Origin: Lachnospiraceae bacterium Marseille-Q4251
Lineage (GTDB): Bacteria > Bacillota > Clostridia > Lachnospirales > Lachnospiraceae
Length of the DNA stretch: 64,000 bases
Direction of reading: 5' to 3'
NCBI GenBank assembly: GCA_018223435.1
Contig: JAGTTO010000001.1
Location: 1,984,001-2,048,000 of the forward strand
This document shows positions 26,766-34,918 of the stretch, piece after piece (position 1 is the stretch's first letter; every line of letters begins with the position of its first letter). A program made the position numbers and the translations under genes. The notes beneath the pieces are model-generated. The model ran no database searches. It was not told the DNA's origin and saw nothing but the letters and a program-made list of their open reading frames with translations.

Positions 26766-28799
26766 TTAGAACTTAAATACTGCAACACCATAAGCCGGCA
26801 GATCGTAAGCGAAGGAATACGGTCTTCCGTCGCACTCCGACTGTACCGCCCGGTATACTTCCGGCTGCTCTTTTCCGCTTCCGCCGAACTCCGCGGCGTC
26901 GCTGTTGAGAACCAGACGATACTGTTTTTTCTTCGGCACGCCTACCCGGTAATCCGGACGAGCCATGGGCGTAAAGTTGATGACAAAGAGCAGATTGTTC
27001 TTGCCATCCTGAGAATGACGCACAAAGCTGAAAATACTTCTGGTATTATCATTGGCATTGATCCACTCGAAACCCTCGTACCTCTGGTCGGAATCGTAGA
27101 GGGCTTTATTTTTCTGGTAAAGATGAAGCAGGGCCCGCACATAATTCTGAAGCTCACTGTGCTTCTCCTCAGCCAGCAGATACCAGTCAAGCTCTCTCTC
27201 CTCGCTCCACTCCCGAAGCTGTCCGAAATCCTGACCCATGAAGAGCAGTTTCTTACCGGGATGGCCCAGCATGAAGGAATAACCGGCTTTCAGATTGGAG
27301 AACTTATCGTCATAAAGTCCCGGCATCTTGTTGATCATAGAGCATTTCAGATGCACGACCTCATCATGAGAAAGCACCAGGATGTATTTTTCAGAATAAG
27401 CATAAGTCAGGGAGAAGGTCATCAGGTTATGGTTGAACTGGCGGAAATAGGGATCCAGCTTCATATATTCAAGGAAGTCATGCATCCAGCCCATGTTCCA
27501 TTTCATGGAGAAGCCCAGACCGTCATCCTCCGGTTTTCCAGTCACCTTCGGCCAGGCAGTCGACTCCTCGGCAATCATCACCGTGCCGTGGTTTCTTCCC
27601 CGCACAACGCTGTTCAGATGCTTGAAGAACTCGATGGCCTCAAGATTCTTGTTGCCTCCGTAGATATTCGGGCACCACTGACCGTCTTTTCTGCCGTAAT
27701 CCAGATAGAGAATGGAGGCCACCGCGTCCACACGGAGACCGTCCACATGGAACTCCTCGATCCAGTAGAGGGCATTGGCAATCAGGAAGTTTTTCACTTC
27801 ATTTTTGCCGAAATCAAAGACCTTGGTACCCCAGTCCGGATGCTCGCCTTTTCTGGGATCTGCATACTCATAACAGCAGGTTCCGTCAAACTCCGCCAGT
27901 CCGTGGGCATCTTTCGGGAAATGCGCCGGAACCCAGTCAAGAATGACGCCGATCTTGTTTTTGTGGAGATAGTTCACCAGATATTTGAAATCAGCGGGTG
28001 AACCATAACGGGCGGTCGGTGCGTAATAACCGGTCACCTGATAGCCCCAGGAACCGTCAAAAGGATGCTCTGCGATTCCCATCAGTTCCACATGGGTATA
28101 GCCCATATCTTTTACATATTCTACGAGAGAATGGGCAAACTCCTGATAGCTGTAGAAACCGTCCTCGGTGTCCGGATTGTGAGGGTGCTTTTTCCAGGAA
28201 CCCGGATGCACCTCATAAATGCTCATAGGCTCTTCGTCCGGATTTTTCTCGGTCCGCTTCGTCATCCAGGTATTGTCTGTCCAGCGGAATTTGCTGATAT
28301 CCGCCACCTTGGAGGCATTTCCGGGGCGAAGCTCGGAGGCGCTGGCAAAAGGATCTGCCTTATAAAGCTCCTGGCCTTTTTCCGTCAGAATATAATATTT
28401 GTAGAGACAGCCTTCCTGAACTCCGGGCACAAAAGCTTCCCAGATTCCCAGAGGCTCCAGCCGCTTCATGGGAGTCACTCCCGTGTTCCAGCCGTTAAAA
28501 TCTCCGACTACATGGACGTCTTTCGCATGGGGCGCCCAGACGGCAAAATAAACGCCCTCTTTGCCCTTTCTTTTGGTCAGATGTGCGCCCAGCTTTTTGT
28601 AAATGTCATAATGGGTTCCCTGACCGAAGAGATACTGATCCAGCTCGCCGATCTGAAGAACTTCCTGTTTTTTGGCAGTTGTCCGCTTGGCCGCAGGCTT
28701 TTTCTCTGCTGCTGTTTTTGCCGCTGCAGGGGCTTTTTTTGCCATCTTTTCTTCTTTTACCGCTGCTGTTTTTCGTGTTCTTTTCTTTGTTTCTTCCAT
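26766..28799 (-). CDS. glgB: 1,4-alpha-glucan branching enzyme (GH13) with basic N-terminal tail
   Basis: A 677-residue GlgB. Residues 1-46 form a Lys/Ala-rich tail (TRKTAAVKEEKMAKKAPAAA and on) resembling histone-like tails. A CBM48 domain follows (YFAVWAPHAKDVHVVGDFNG), then the GH13 barrel with DGLRVDAVAS (nucleophile Asp), MIAEEST (acid/base Glu) and LSHDEVVH. It makes alpha-1,6 branches in glycogen. GGAGAAGGGG precedes the ATG. The amylase and TetR genes lie upstream on the same strand; no other glg genes are in the window. Confidence 0.93.
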   Translation of the reverse strand: MEETKKRTRKTAAVKEEKMAKKAPAAAKTAAEKKPAAKRTTAKKQEVLQIGELDQYLFGQGTHYDIYKKLGAHLTKRKGKEGVYFAVWAPHAKDVHVVGDFNGWNTGVTPMKRLEPLGIWEAFVPGVQEGCLYKYYILTEKGQELYKADPFASASELRPGNASKVADISKFRWTDNTWMTKRTEKNPDEEPMSIYEVHPGSWKKHPHNPDTEDGFYSYQEFAHSLVEYVKDMGYTHVELMGIAEHPFDGSWGYQVTGYYAPTARYGSPADFKYLVNYLHKNKIGVILDWVPAHFPKDAHGLAEFDGTCCYEYADPRKGEHPDWGTKVFDFGKNEVKNFLIANALYWIEEFHVDGLRVDAVASILYLDYGRKDGQWCPNIYGGNKNLEAIEFFKHLNSVVRGRNHGTVMIAEESTAWPKVTGKPEDDGLGFSMKWNMGWMHDFLEYMKLDPYFRQFNHNLMTFSLTYAYSEKYILVLSHDEVVHLKCSMINKMPGLYDDKFSNLKAGYSFMLGHPGKKLLFMGQDFGQLREWSEERELDWYLLAEEKHSELQNYVRALLHLYQKNKALYDSDQRYEGFEWINANDNTRSIFSFVRHSQDGKNNLLFVINFTPMARPDYRVGVPKKKQYRLVLNSDAAEFGGSGKEQPEVYRAVQSECDGRPYSFAYDLPAYGVAVFKF

Positions 28800-28877
28800 A
28801 ATCCCCTTCTCCTCATACTTAGAATGATATTTTTTCGGTCCATCTATGTAGTCAGGTTTTTTATATTTTCAGTCGCC

Positions 28878-28914
28878 AAAGACTGCCGGGCCTTTTTTCT
28901 GCCCCGCAGTCTTT
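28878..28914. terminator. Stem-loop between amylase and glgB
   Basis: AAAGACTGC and GCAGTCTTT with further GGG/CCC pairing enclose a loop. It lies just after the amylase stop and lacks a long T run on the minus strand, so it may only partly terminate. Confidence 0.6.
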
Positions 28915-28920
28915 ATAATT

Positions 28921-30273
28921 TTAGATATTTACAGATACAATCAGGCTTCCGGCCGGTGAAAGTTCTGCGTTGATGCGGCCATTTTCCACATTGACCGGCT
29001 CTCCGGTAACGGCGTTTACCGCATTTCCTCCTGCCGGCACCGGAATGGAAACGTGCGCCGGATTTTCGTCGTTATTGACGGCTACGATCACGGCCTTGTC
29101 ATCCTGGATTCTCGCAAAAGCGTACTGCCGGTTGGTCAGAAGTAATTCTCTGTATTTTCCTTCGGAGAGCGGTGAAAGCTCTTTTTTCAGTCTGCCAAGC
29201 ATCCGGATATGCTCTGTCAGCTGGCAGTCCTTATACTTTTCCTCCATCTCGGCCAGGTTCAGAGCCGGACGGAGCGGATCATCGTTGCCGCCTTCTTTTC
29301 TTCCCTCAATGCCCCACTCGGAACCATAATAAATGGAGGGAATACCCGGCAGCGTGTAAAGAAGTGTGTACTCCGGGAACATGTGGGCTTTGTTATTCAG
29401 CTTGCTGGCCAGACGGTCCACATCGTGGTTATCCGCGAAGGAATACAGTGTTCTTCCTTTGTAAATACCGCCGTTCTCGTCAAATTCCCGGCGGATCGTG
29501 TGAGCGATCTCAAAATAGTTGTGATCGTTGTGGCCGGAATAGAGACCTTTGTGCAGTTCGTAATTCGTCACGGAATGGAGCACATCATCGTTTGCCCAGC
29601 GGGCGTAATCGCCGTGAATCACTTCACCCATGAGCCAGAAATCCTCTTTTTCCTGAGAAGTTCTCCAGCGCATCTCCTTCATGAAATCGAAGGTCAGGCA
29701 GTCCGCGCAGTCCAGGCGGATTCCGTCGATGTCAAACTCCTGGATCCAGAAATGGATCACATCAAAGAGATAATCCCTCACGGCCTGCTCGTAAAGATTG
29801 AGGTTCACCAACTCGAAGCAGTTTCTCCAGGCCTCGTAGCCGAACCCGTCGTTGTAGGGGCTGTTCCAGCCGAAGTTCACACCCTTGTACCAGTTCACAT
29901 AGGGAGAATGTTCCCTGTTTTTCTGGATATCCTGGAAGGCGAAAAATTCGCGGCCGGTATGGTTGAACACACCGTCCACCACCACACGGATACCGGCTTC
30001 GTGGCATTTTTTAACAAAATCTTTGAAATCCTCGTTGTCACCCAGACGGCGGTCCACTTTCTTATAATCCTTCGTGTCATAGCCGTGGGTGGTGGATTCA
30101 AAGAGCGGGCCGATATAGACGGCCGTCACGCCCAGGTCCTTCATATGGTCGATCCAGGGAAGAAGCTTCTTCATCCGGTGCTCGATCTCTGTTCCCTCAT
30201 TTTTCTTCGGTGCGCCCAGAAGGCCCAGCGGATAAATATGATAAAAAACTGCCTCGTTATACCAATGTCCCAT
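28921..30273 (-). CDS. Cytoplasmic alpha-amylase family glycosidase (GH13)
   Basis: A 450-residue GH13 enzyme without a signal peptide. Catalytic residues: Asp188 in DGIRLDCAD, Glu217 in MGEV, Asp284 in ADNHDVDR; the DGVFNHTG motif is at 100-107. Its compact size and intracellular location suit a maltodextrin or cyclodextrin hydrolase acting on imported or stored glucan. It starts 41 bases after the TetR gene and is probably co-transcribed, which would put it under TetR control. Confidence 0.9.
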   Translation of the reverse strand: MGHWYNEAVFYHIYPLGLLGAPKKNEGTEIEHRMKKLLPWIDHMKDLGVTAVYIGPLFESTTHGYDTKDYKKVDRRLGDNEDFKDFVKKCHEAGIRVVVDGVFNHTGREFFAFQDIQKNREHSPYVNWYKGVNFGWNSPYNDGFGYEAWRNCFELVNLNLYEQAVRDYLFDVIHFWIQEFDIDGIRLDCADCLTFDFMKEMRWRTSQEKEDFWLMGEVIHGDYARWANDDVLHSVTNYELHKGLYSGHNDHNYFEIAHTIRREFDENGGIYKGRTLYSFADNHDVDRLASKLNNKAHMFPEYTLLYTLPGIPSIYYGSEWGIEGRKEGGNDDPLRPALNLAEMEEKYKDCQLTEHIRMLGRLKKELSPLSEGKYRELLLTNRQYAFARIQDDKAVIVAVNNDENPAHVSIPVPAGGNAVNAVTGEPVNVENGRINAELSPAGSLIVSVNI

Positions 30274-30313
30274 TGTGTTTCTTACCTCCAGATTGTATTT
30301 TACTGATGTCCCA

Positions 30314-30889
30314 TCAGCTGAAAATTCCGTGCATAAACTGTTTCGCCAGCGCTTCCTTCGTCGCCTGTGGCACCTGATAGCCTTCCGGCTCCCGGGCCGC
30401 CATCAGAAGAATGTAATGGTCCAGCATTCCGGTAAAACCCAGGGCGAACTGTTCCTGCCTGCCGTTCATATTTCCCAGCTGGCCGGAGGCTCCCATGAAA
30501 AGTCTCACCATGTTCTGATAGAGATCTTCCACAAAAGGCTTTACCGACTGGTAGGCTTCATTCTCTCTCGCCGAATAAAAAAGCGACATCATCAGCATGT
30601 AGGATTTCCGGTGGTTCATGCCGTAATCCACATAGGCGGAGGCGATCTTCGGCAGGGTCAGCCAGATCTGCTCCTTCTCATCCCGGCCGTCAAAAACCTC
30701 GCTGCGAAACTGTGCATATTCCCGGGAAAGGAGCGCCTCCAGAAGGCCTCGTTTGTTTCTAAAATAATAATAGAGGGTCGGCTTGGTCACGCCGGCCGTC
30801 TCTGCGATCTCCTGCACGCCAACAGCGTCATATCCTCTGGCATGGAAAAGCTCCAGCGCGCAGTTCAGGATTTTTTCTCTGTTGTCCAT
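30314..30889 (-). CDS. TetR family regulator
   Basis: A 191-residue regulator. The N-terminal HTH reads ALELFHARGYDAVGVQEIAE and TAGVTKPTLYYYFRNKRGL (residues 11-50); the C-terminal ligand domain has no recognised signature. GCAGGAGGGAACT places the start at 30889. A palindrome overlapping its own -10 box shows that it probably represses itself, and with it the downstream amylase. The inducer may be a sugar derivative, but this is inference. Confidence 0.9.
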   Translation of the reverse strand: MDNREKILNCALELFHARGYDAVGVQEIAETAGVTKPTLYYYFRNKRGLLEALLSREYAQFRSEVFDGRDEKEQIWLTLPKIASAYVDYGMNHRKSYMLMMSLFYSARENEAYQSVKPFVEDLYQNMVRLFMGASGQLGNMNGRQEQFALGFTGMLDHYILLMAAREPEGYQVPQATKEALAKQFMHGIFS

Positions 30890-30909
30890 AGTTCCCTCCT
30901 GCTGTCTCA

Positions 30910-30938
30910 ATTATACCGCCCGGTATATAAAATGTCAA
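30910..30938 (-). promoter_or_regulatory. Consensus promoter with overlapping TetR operator
   Basis: Minus strand TTGACA (30938-30933), 17-base spacer, TATAAT (30915-30910): a perfect consensus promoter. The palindrome TATACC-GCCC-GGTATA at 30912-30927 covers the -10 box and half the spacer, so a bound dimer would block RNA polymerase. Confidence 0.88.
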
Positions 30939-31011
30939 CCAGGAAGACTCTGTATTTCACCGCAGATTTTTCCTTCTTTCGCCCGAAAACTCTCTTTTTC
31001 TCCACTATTCC

Positions 31012-31035
31012 TTTATATACCTCTTGGTATATAAA
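31012..31035. promoter_or_regulatory. Second TetR-type operator
   Basis: A perfect 10-bp inverted repeat, TTTATATACC-TCTT-GGTATATAAA. It shares the TATACC-N4-GGTATA core with the operator at 30912 and lies 85 bases from it. Confidence 0.78.
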
Positions 31036-31040
31036 AGAAT

Positions 31041-31082
31041 AAAAAACTGCCTGTCCGATTTTCGTCCGACAGGCAGTTTTTT
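31041..31082. terminator. Bidirectional terminator
   Basis: AAAAAACTGCCTGTC pairs with GACAGGCAGTTTTTT around a short loop. It has T runs on both strands and follows the decayed gene at 31100. Confidence 0.85.
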
Positions 31083-31099
31083 AAGCTTGGAAACTCCGA

Positions 31100-31266
31100 T
31101 TACATGCCAAAATATTCTTTGATCTCTTTCATTCTGGCCATCTGATCCACATGGAAAGACAGCGTTTGTTGCAATGGCCGCAGCTTACGCACTCTCCTGC
31201 GTGAAGCTCCAGCTTCCGGTAATGGTCTTTTGCCAGCTCGTCTCCAGCCTTCGCAAGAATTTTCAT
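31100..31266 (-). pseudogene. Frameshifted tail of an iron-sulfur aldo/keto reductase
   Basis: The frame from 31266 reads HYRKLELHAGECVSCGHCNK then RC, a 4Fe-4S CxxCxxCxxxC motif at the end of ferredoxin-type aldo/keto reductases. One base is then missing, and the next frame continues PFHVDQMARMKEIKEYFGM and stops at 31100. The N-terminal barrel of about 300 residues is absent. This is a deletion remnant left between tetR and the AAA ATPase gene. Confidence 0.72.
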
Positions 31267-31396
31267 TTACTTTCATCCCACATCTTAAAGTCTGGTTTAA
31301 GTCAAGTTATTCACCGTCCCACGGAGGTAATTTTCCCTATAGAAAAAGCGGACGGCTGCCTTTGACCGGCCTGCGCGTCCGCTTTGTTTCTTCTTA

Positions 31397-34039
31397 TTAT
31401 TTAAAATCTTTCTCGTACAGAATGACTCTATCGTCTTCGTCGTAGCGCTTGTGAGAAAGGATTCTTCCAAGCTTACGGATACCGGTGCGCTCAGAGCGCT
31501 GGATGGCGTCATCTACAATATCTCTTACGTCAGCAATGCATACCGGATGCTCCGGTGTCTGCATCTCACTGATCCGGTTATAAAGGGCCACCGTAGCAGA
31601 ATCATCGATACGATAATCCTCATCATATGCATAGATCTTACCAAAGGTCACCAGCTCGTCATTCGTCATAATCGGAATGGAGATTTCAGAGGTAAATTTC
31701 TCTGCAAAGGTCGGATTCTTGTCGAAAAGCTCTTTCAGATAACTCTTCTCATCCTCCAGAATTACCAGAAGACCGTCTGTGCGGAACTCCATGGCCTTGG
31801 AAAGCTGTGCGATGGATTCCTCTGCCAGATCTCCGGCTTCCTCAATGATGAGAGTACCTCCGGCAATCTTTGCCACCGTGGATGGGATATCTTTCTTATT
31901 AAAATCCTCTGCATAGATCTTTGCGACTCTGGCAGCGCTGCTTCCCCGTCCCTGGCACAGAGCCTTGGCAAAACGAATACCCAGCGTCGTTCTTCCACTT
32001 CCGGGATCACCTGTGATCACCAGATTGCCGCTCCTTGACGTTTTATCCTTCTGAACCTTAATCAAAGATTCATTCAGTGCGAAAGCGATTTGCTCCTGAA
32101 GTCCCTGAATTGTGGAGAAATAAGAGAACATCTGCTGCTGGCTTAAGGTCAGGCTCTGATGAGGCCGGTATGCTGCCTGCTGGTAAGGATTCTGCCGGGC
32201 CGCTGCCTGCTCGGCATTTCTGCCTGCGCGCTCCATACGGATCACACCCTGGGCCTGATTTACATTGTTCTGGCGAGGCGGCTGGCCATTCATTGCGGCT
32301 GGCTGCGGCGCCATTCCCTGCATGGGCTGGCCAACGTTCGGCTGCTGTGGAGCCATTCCCTGCATGGGTTGACTGCCGTTCGGCTGCTGCGGTGCCATTC
32401 CCTGCATGGGCTGGCCTGCGTCCATCTGCTGCGGTGCCTGTCCCTGCATGGGTTGACCAGCATTCATCTGCTGCGGTGCCTGTCCCTGCATGGGCTGGCC
32501 TACATTCAGCTGCGGCTGTGTCTGTCTCTCGGTTGGCTGGCCTGCGCCATTGACCGGAGCCTGTGTCTGAGCCTTCATGACCGGCTGCTGCACCGGCATC
32601 TCCGCCTTCGGCCGGCTGACAGGCTTCTCTGTCCTCGGCTGCTGCTGAGCTGCCACTTTAACCTTCTCTTCTTTATCACGATCCACGCCTGCCCGGGCCG
32701 CCAGCTGTTCATTCAGCCCGGCTGCCTGCTGGGCCTCTGCCCGCATCTTTGCGGCCTGAGCCTCCAGTGCGGCAAAGCCGGAAGCTGCTGTTCCGCTATT
32801 CTGCATCTGAGGTCTCAGATTCGGATTCTCTGCGACCGTTTTTACCGGTTCCACCGGCTGCTCCGGCATCACAGGCATTTCCGGAATTTCTTTCTCTGGC
32901 TCTTCCTGCTCTGCTGTGGAAGCCGCCTCATCGGCGCCGCTCATAGATACCAGAATATCATCGATAGATTCCTTCGGCTGTTCCACCGATACGTCTGCCG
33001 CTCTGTCTTCAAAGAAAGACATATCATTTTTCGGCTCCACAATCTCCGCTTCAGTCTCTGCCGGATGGATGCCGGAAATAATCTCCCGCATGCTCTCTGC
33101 CAGCTCTTTCTGCAGCTGCTGTGCATCAAAAGCTGTATCCGGAGCTGCTGTAGTGTTCTCCTGCTGAAGAGTTTCTTTCACTGCATCTGTGGGCATCACT
33201 CTCGTCGTTCCGCCGGTGGCGTATCTCCAGGACTGATCCTGTACCGGTTCCAAAACCTCCTGCTCTGCGGCTGCCGTATGCTGGCTTACCGCCTGGGCGA
33301 GCTCCTTCTGGGTCTCAGAAATGATATTTTCCGTGATCGCATCCGTCTCATTGGAAGGCATTTTATCTACAATGATCTTTTCCAGCTCCGGAACGGCTGC
33401 CTCCACCCGCTCCTTAATGGGCATCATTTCATCTCTGTGGTCGTAAATCGCCTGCTGCACCGGTGTTAGGTCAGTCAGGGAACGTTTCAGCTCCAGAGCT
33501 TTGATCACATACTTGCCCTGACGGAACCAGAGAACCAGGTCATCACAGCTCTCGATACATTTCTGTTTTTCCCCTGCCTGATAGTAAAGTTTGGCAAGCT
33601 CATATCCCCACTGCTCCGTATACTCTGCTTCCTTATATTCTTCCAGAATGGAAATCTGATCTTCCAGAGAAGAACCTCTTCCCTTATAGATCTCATATTT
33701 AAGAATATAACGGGAAGTATCGTTGGGTGCGGCGTTTACAAACTCGCTGTAATACTCCACAGCCTCATCAAATTCCTTCATCTTGATGGCGACTTCCGTC
33801 AGGCGGAACAGAATCGTTCTCGTCGTCTGAGATCTCCGGTATGCACGAAGAAGAATTTCCTTGCTGTCCTCTAATCTATCATTTGCTTCATATATTTCAC
33901 TGACCATGCAGAGAGTCCGGGTATTGCGAACACGCTTCCATTCCACGGTATCCGCCACCTTGACCGCTTCCTCATAGTTTCCGCTGGTGACTAATTTTTT
34001 AATCTCATCCAATTTGAGACTATATTCGTATTTATCCAA
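31397..34039 (-). CDS. TPR - Gln/Pro repeat - AAA ATPase protein
   Basis: About 880 residues. The N-terminal 230 residues are TPR-like helices. A long disordered, Ala/Glu/Pro/Gln-rich middle follows, with five 14-residue repeats (VGQPMQGQAPQQMN type). The last 250 residues form a P-loop ATPase: Walker A GDPGSGRTT and Walker B GGTLIIEEAG. I favour a TTG start at 34039, five bases after AGAGGTG. The order TPR then AAA recalls EccA of type VII secretion, but no ESX genes are near. Function unknown. Confidence 0.7.
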   Translation of the reverse strand: MDKYEYSLKLDEIKKLVTSGNYEEAVKVADTVEWKRVRNTRTLCMVSEIYEANDRLEDSKEILLRAYRRSQTTRTILFRLTEVAIKMKEFDEAVEYYSEFVNAAPNDTSRYILKYEIYKGRGSSLEDQISILEEYKEAEYTEQWGYELAKLYYQAGEKQKCIESCDDLVLWFRQGKYVIKALELKRSLTDLTPVQQAIYDHRDEMMPIKERVEAAVPELEKIIVDKMPSNETDAITENIISETQKELAQAVSQHTAAAEQEVLEPVQDQSWRYATGGTTRVMPTDAVKETLQQENTTAAPDTAFDAQQLQKELAESMREIISGIHPAETEAEIVEPKNDMSFFEDRAADVSVEQPKESIDDILVSMSGADEAASTAEQEEPEKEIPEMPVMPEQPVEPVKTVAENPNLRPQMQNSGTAASGFAALEAQAAKMRAEAQQAAGLNEQLAARAGVDRDKEEKVKVAAQQQPRTEKPVSRPKAEMPVQQPVMKAQTQAPVNGAGQPTERQTQPQLNVGQPMQGQAPQQMNAGQPMQGQAPQQMDAGQPMQGMAPQQPNGSQPMQGMAPQQPNVGQPMQGMAPQPAAMNGQPPRQNNVNQAQGVIRMERAGRNAEQAAARQNPYQQAAYRPHQSLTLSQQQMFSYFSTIQGLQEQIAFALNESLIKVQKDKTSRSGNLVITGDPGSGRTTLGIRFAKALCQGRGSSAARVAKIYAEDFNKKDIPSTVAKIAGGTLIIEEAGDLAEESIAQLSKAMEFRTDGLLVILEDEKSYLKELFDKNPTFAEKFTSEISIPIMTNDELVTFGKIYAYDEDYRIDDSATVALYNRISEMQTPEHPVCIADVRDIVDDAIQRSERTGIRKLGRILSHKRYDEDDRVILYEKDFK
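32315..32524. repeat. Five 42-bp tandem repeats in the ATPase gene
   Basis: Units begin with TCCCTGCATGGG at 32315, 32357, 32399, 32441 and 32483, exactly 42 bases (14 codons) apart. They encode the GQPMQG(M/Q)APQQ repeats of the linker. Length variation between strains would keep the frame. Confidence 0.9.
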
Positions 34040-34149
34040 TGTTTTCACCTCTTGACAGTTACCTTTTGGGTTACATAGATAGATACAGTGTACCATACCT
34101 CAAACTCCTTGTCAAAAGAAACGGCCCTGTTTTTCCCATAAAACTGCGA

Positions 34150-34189
34150 AAAACAGCCGCTATCGCTTTGCTTCGATAACGGCTGTTTA
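34150..34189 (-). terminator. Terminator of the 34.2-34.8 kb transcript
   Basis: On the minus strand AAACAGCCGTTATCG pairs with CGATAGCGGCTGTTT (one mismatch), followed by TT. It closes the unit started by the promoter at 34803-34831. Confidence 0.82.
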
Positions 34190-34250
34190 ATGTTCTTCTG
34201 TCATATTCAGTTTTCTTTCTCTATATTTTTATTAATCGGAGGAAATATTC

Positions 34251-34340
34251 TTATATTTTGTAGTTTCCTGCTTTCTTATATTTAAGAAGGAATCTGTTAA
34301 AGCCTTCATCCTTTTGATAAAACTCAAAGTTTTCGATCAT
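34251..34340 (-). CDS. Possible 29-residue peptide
   Basis: ATG preceded by AGGAAAAT, encoding FEFYQKDEGFNRFLLKYKKA within 29 codons. It is basic and aromatic. Part of a promoter-terminator unit with no larger gene. It may be a chance frame in a noncoding RNA. Confidence 0.3.
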   Translation of the reverse strand: MIENFEFYQKDEGFNRFLLKYKKAGNYKI

Positions 34341-34576
34341 ATTTTCCTGATATTCTCTTCGATACGATAATTTATATAAGTTCTCTCGATATATAAATCT
34401 TTACTTTCATATACCTTCAATTGTTATATAAGTTAACGTATTTTTTATCCGCTTGGAATAAAAACCTTTGAATGTCTTTGTGGTATTACTTCAATATGGT
34501 GACAAATCTTTTCGCTTTATCTCGGCTCCGGTTTATTTACTCTCCGATTATCTGGACTATATTCGATCTTTCCGGA

Positions 34577-34666
34577 CTATTTGTTATTGAGATAAAGGTC
34601 ATTCATGCAGGAAACCTTTGCCATACCACATCCATATTGAATAGAATGATCGATCGGACTTCCCAT
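34577..34666 (-). CDS. Possible 29-residue two-cysteine peptide
   Basis: ATG preceded by GGGAGGTCAGTTCC, a strong ribosome site. It encodes SIQYGCGMAKVSCMNDLY within 29 codons, with two Cys six residues apart (positions 13 and 20). It lies 130 bases after a strong promoter. No family is recognised; it could be a signalling or modified peptide, or a leader. Confidence 0.4.
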   Translation of the reverse strand: MGSPIDHSIQYGCGMAKVSCMNDLYLNNK

Positions 34667-34802
34667 TGGAACTGACCTCCCTTTATTTATTTCTACGAGT
34701 ACCTCTAACAACTTGAGCTTCTCTTTCACTCCGGTTCCTTCAGCTTTCTCGTCACTGGAGAATGGTAAGTGTTTTTAGAAGTTCTTGTTTGTTGTTGACA
34801 TT

Positions 34803-34831
34803 ATAATAGCATGTCTTCTTTTATTTGTCAA
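34803..34831 (-). promoter_or_regulatory. Strong promoter of the 34.2-34.8 kb unit
   Basis: Minus strand TTGACA (34831-34826), 17-base spacer and TATTAT (34808-34803). The transcript would begin near 34796 and run about 600 bases to the terminator at 34150. No conventional gene fills this space. From 34832 to 34918 I see nothing. Confidence 0.75.
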
Positions 34832-34918
34832 CACTATTTTTCATTTTTCTTTTAAAATTATAATTTTAGTTGTTCTATTCTTTTTAATTTTTACAACTTA
34901 TAGAAATATTATGAAAAT

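Noticed and set aside
26577..28001. 474-codon open frame on the plus strand
   Set aside because: It is antisense to glgB, which has all GH13 motifs and a good ribosome site. The plus frame has no recognisable domain.
29209..30306. 365-codon open frame on the plus strand
   Set aside because: Antisense shadow of the GH13 amylase; no start signal and no family pattern.
32315..32524. Five evenly spaced repeats as a possible CRISPR array
   Set aside because: The units are contiguous, in frame and coding, with no unique spacers and no cas genes.
32159..33469. 436-codon Leu/His/Arg-rich open frame on the plus strand
   Set aside because: Antisense to the repeat-rich linker of the TPR/AAA gene; its composition is explained by the complementary Gln/Glu codons.
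31397..34039. Type VII secretion locus
   Set aside because: Only an EccA-like domain order is seen; no EssC/EccC ATPase or WXG100 gene is present.
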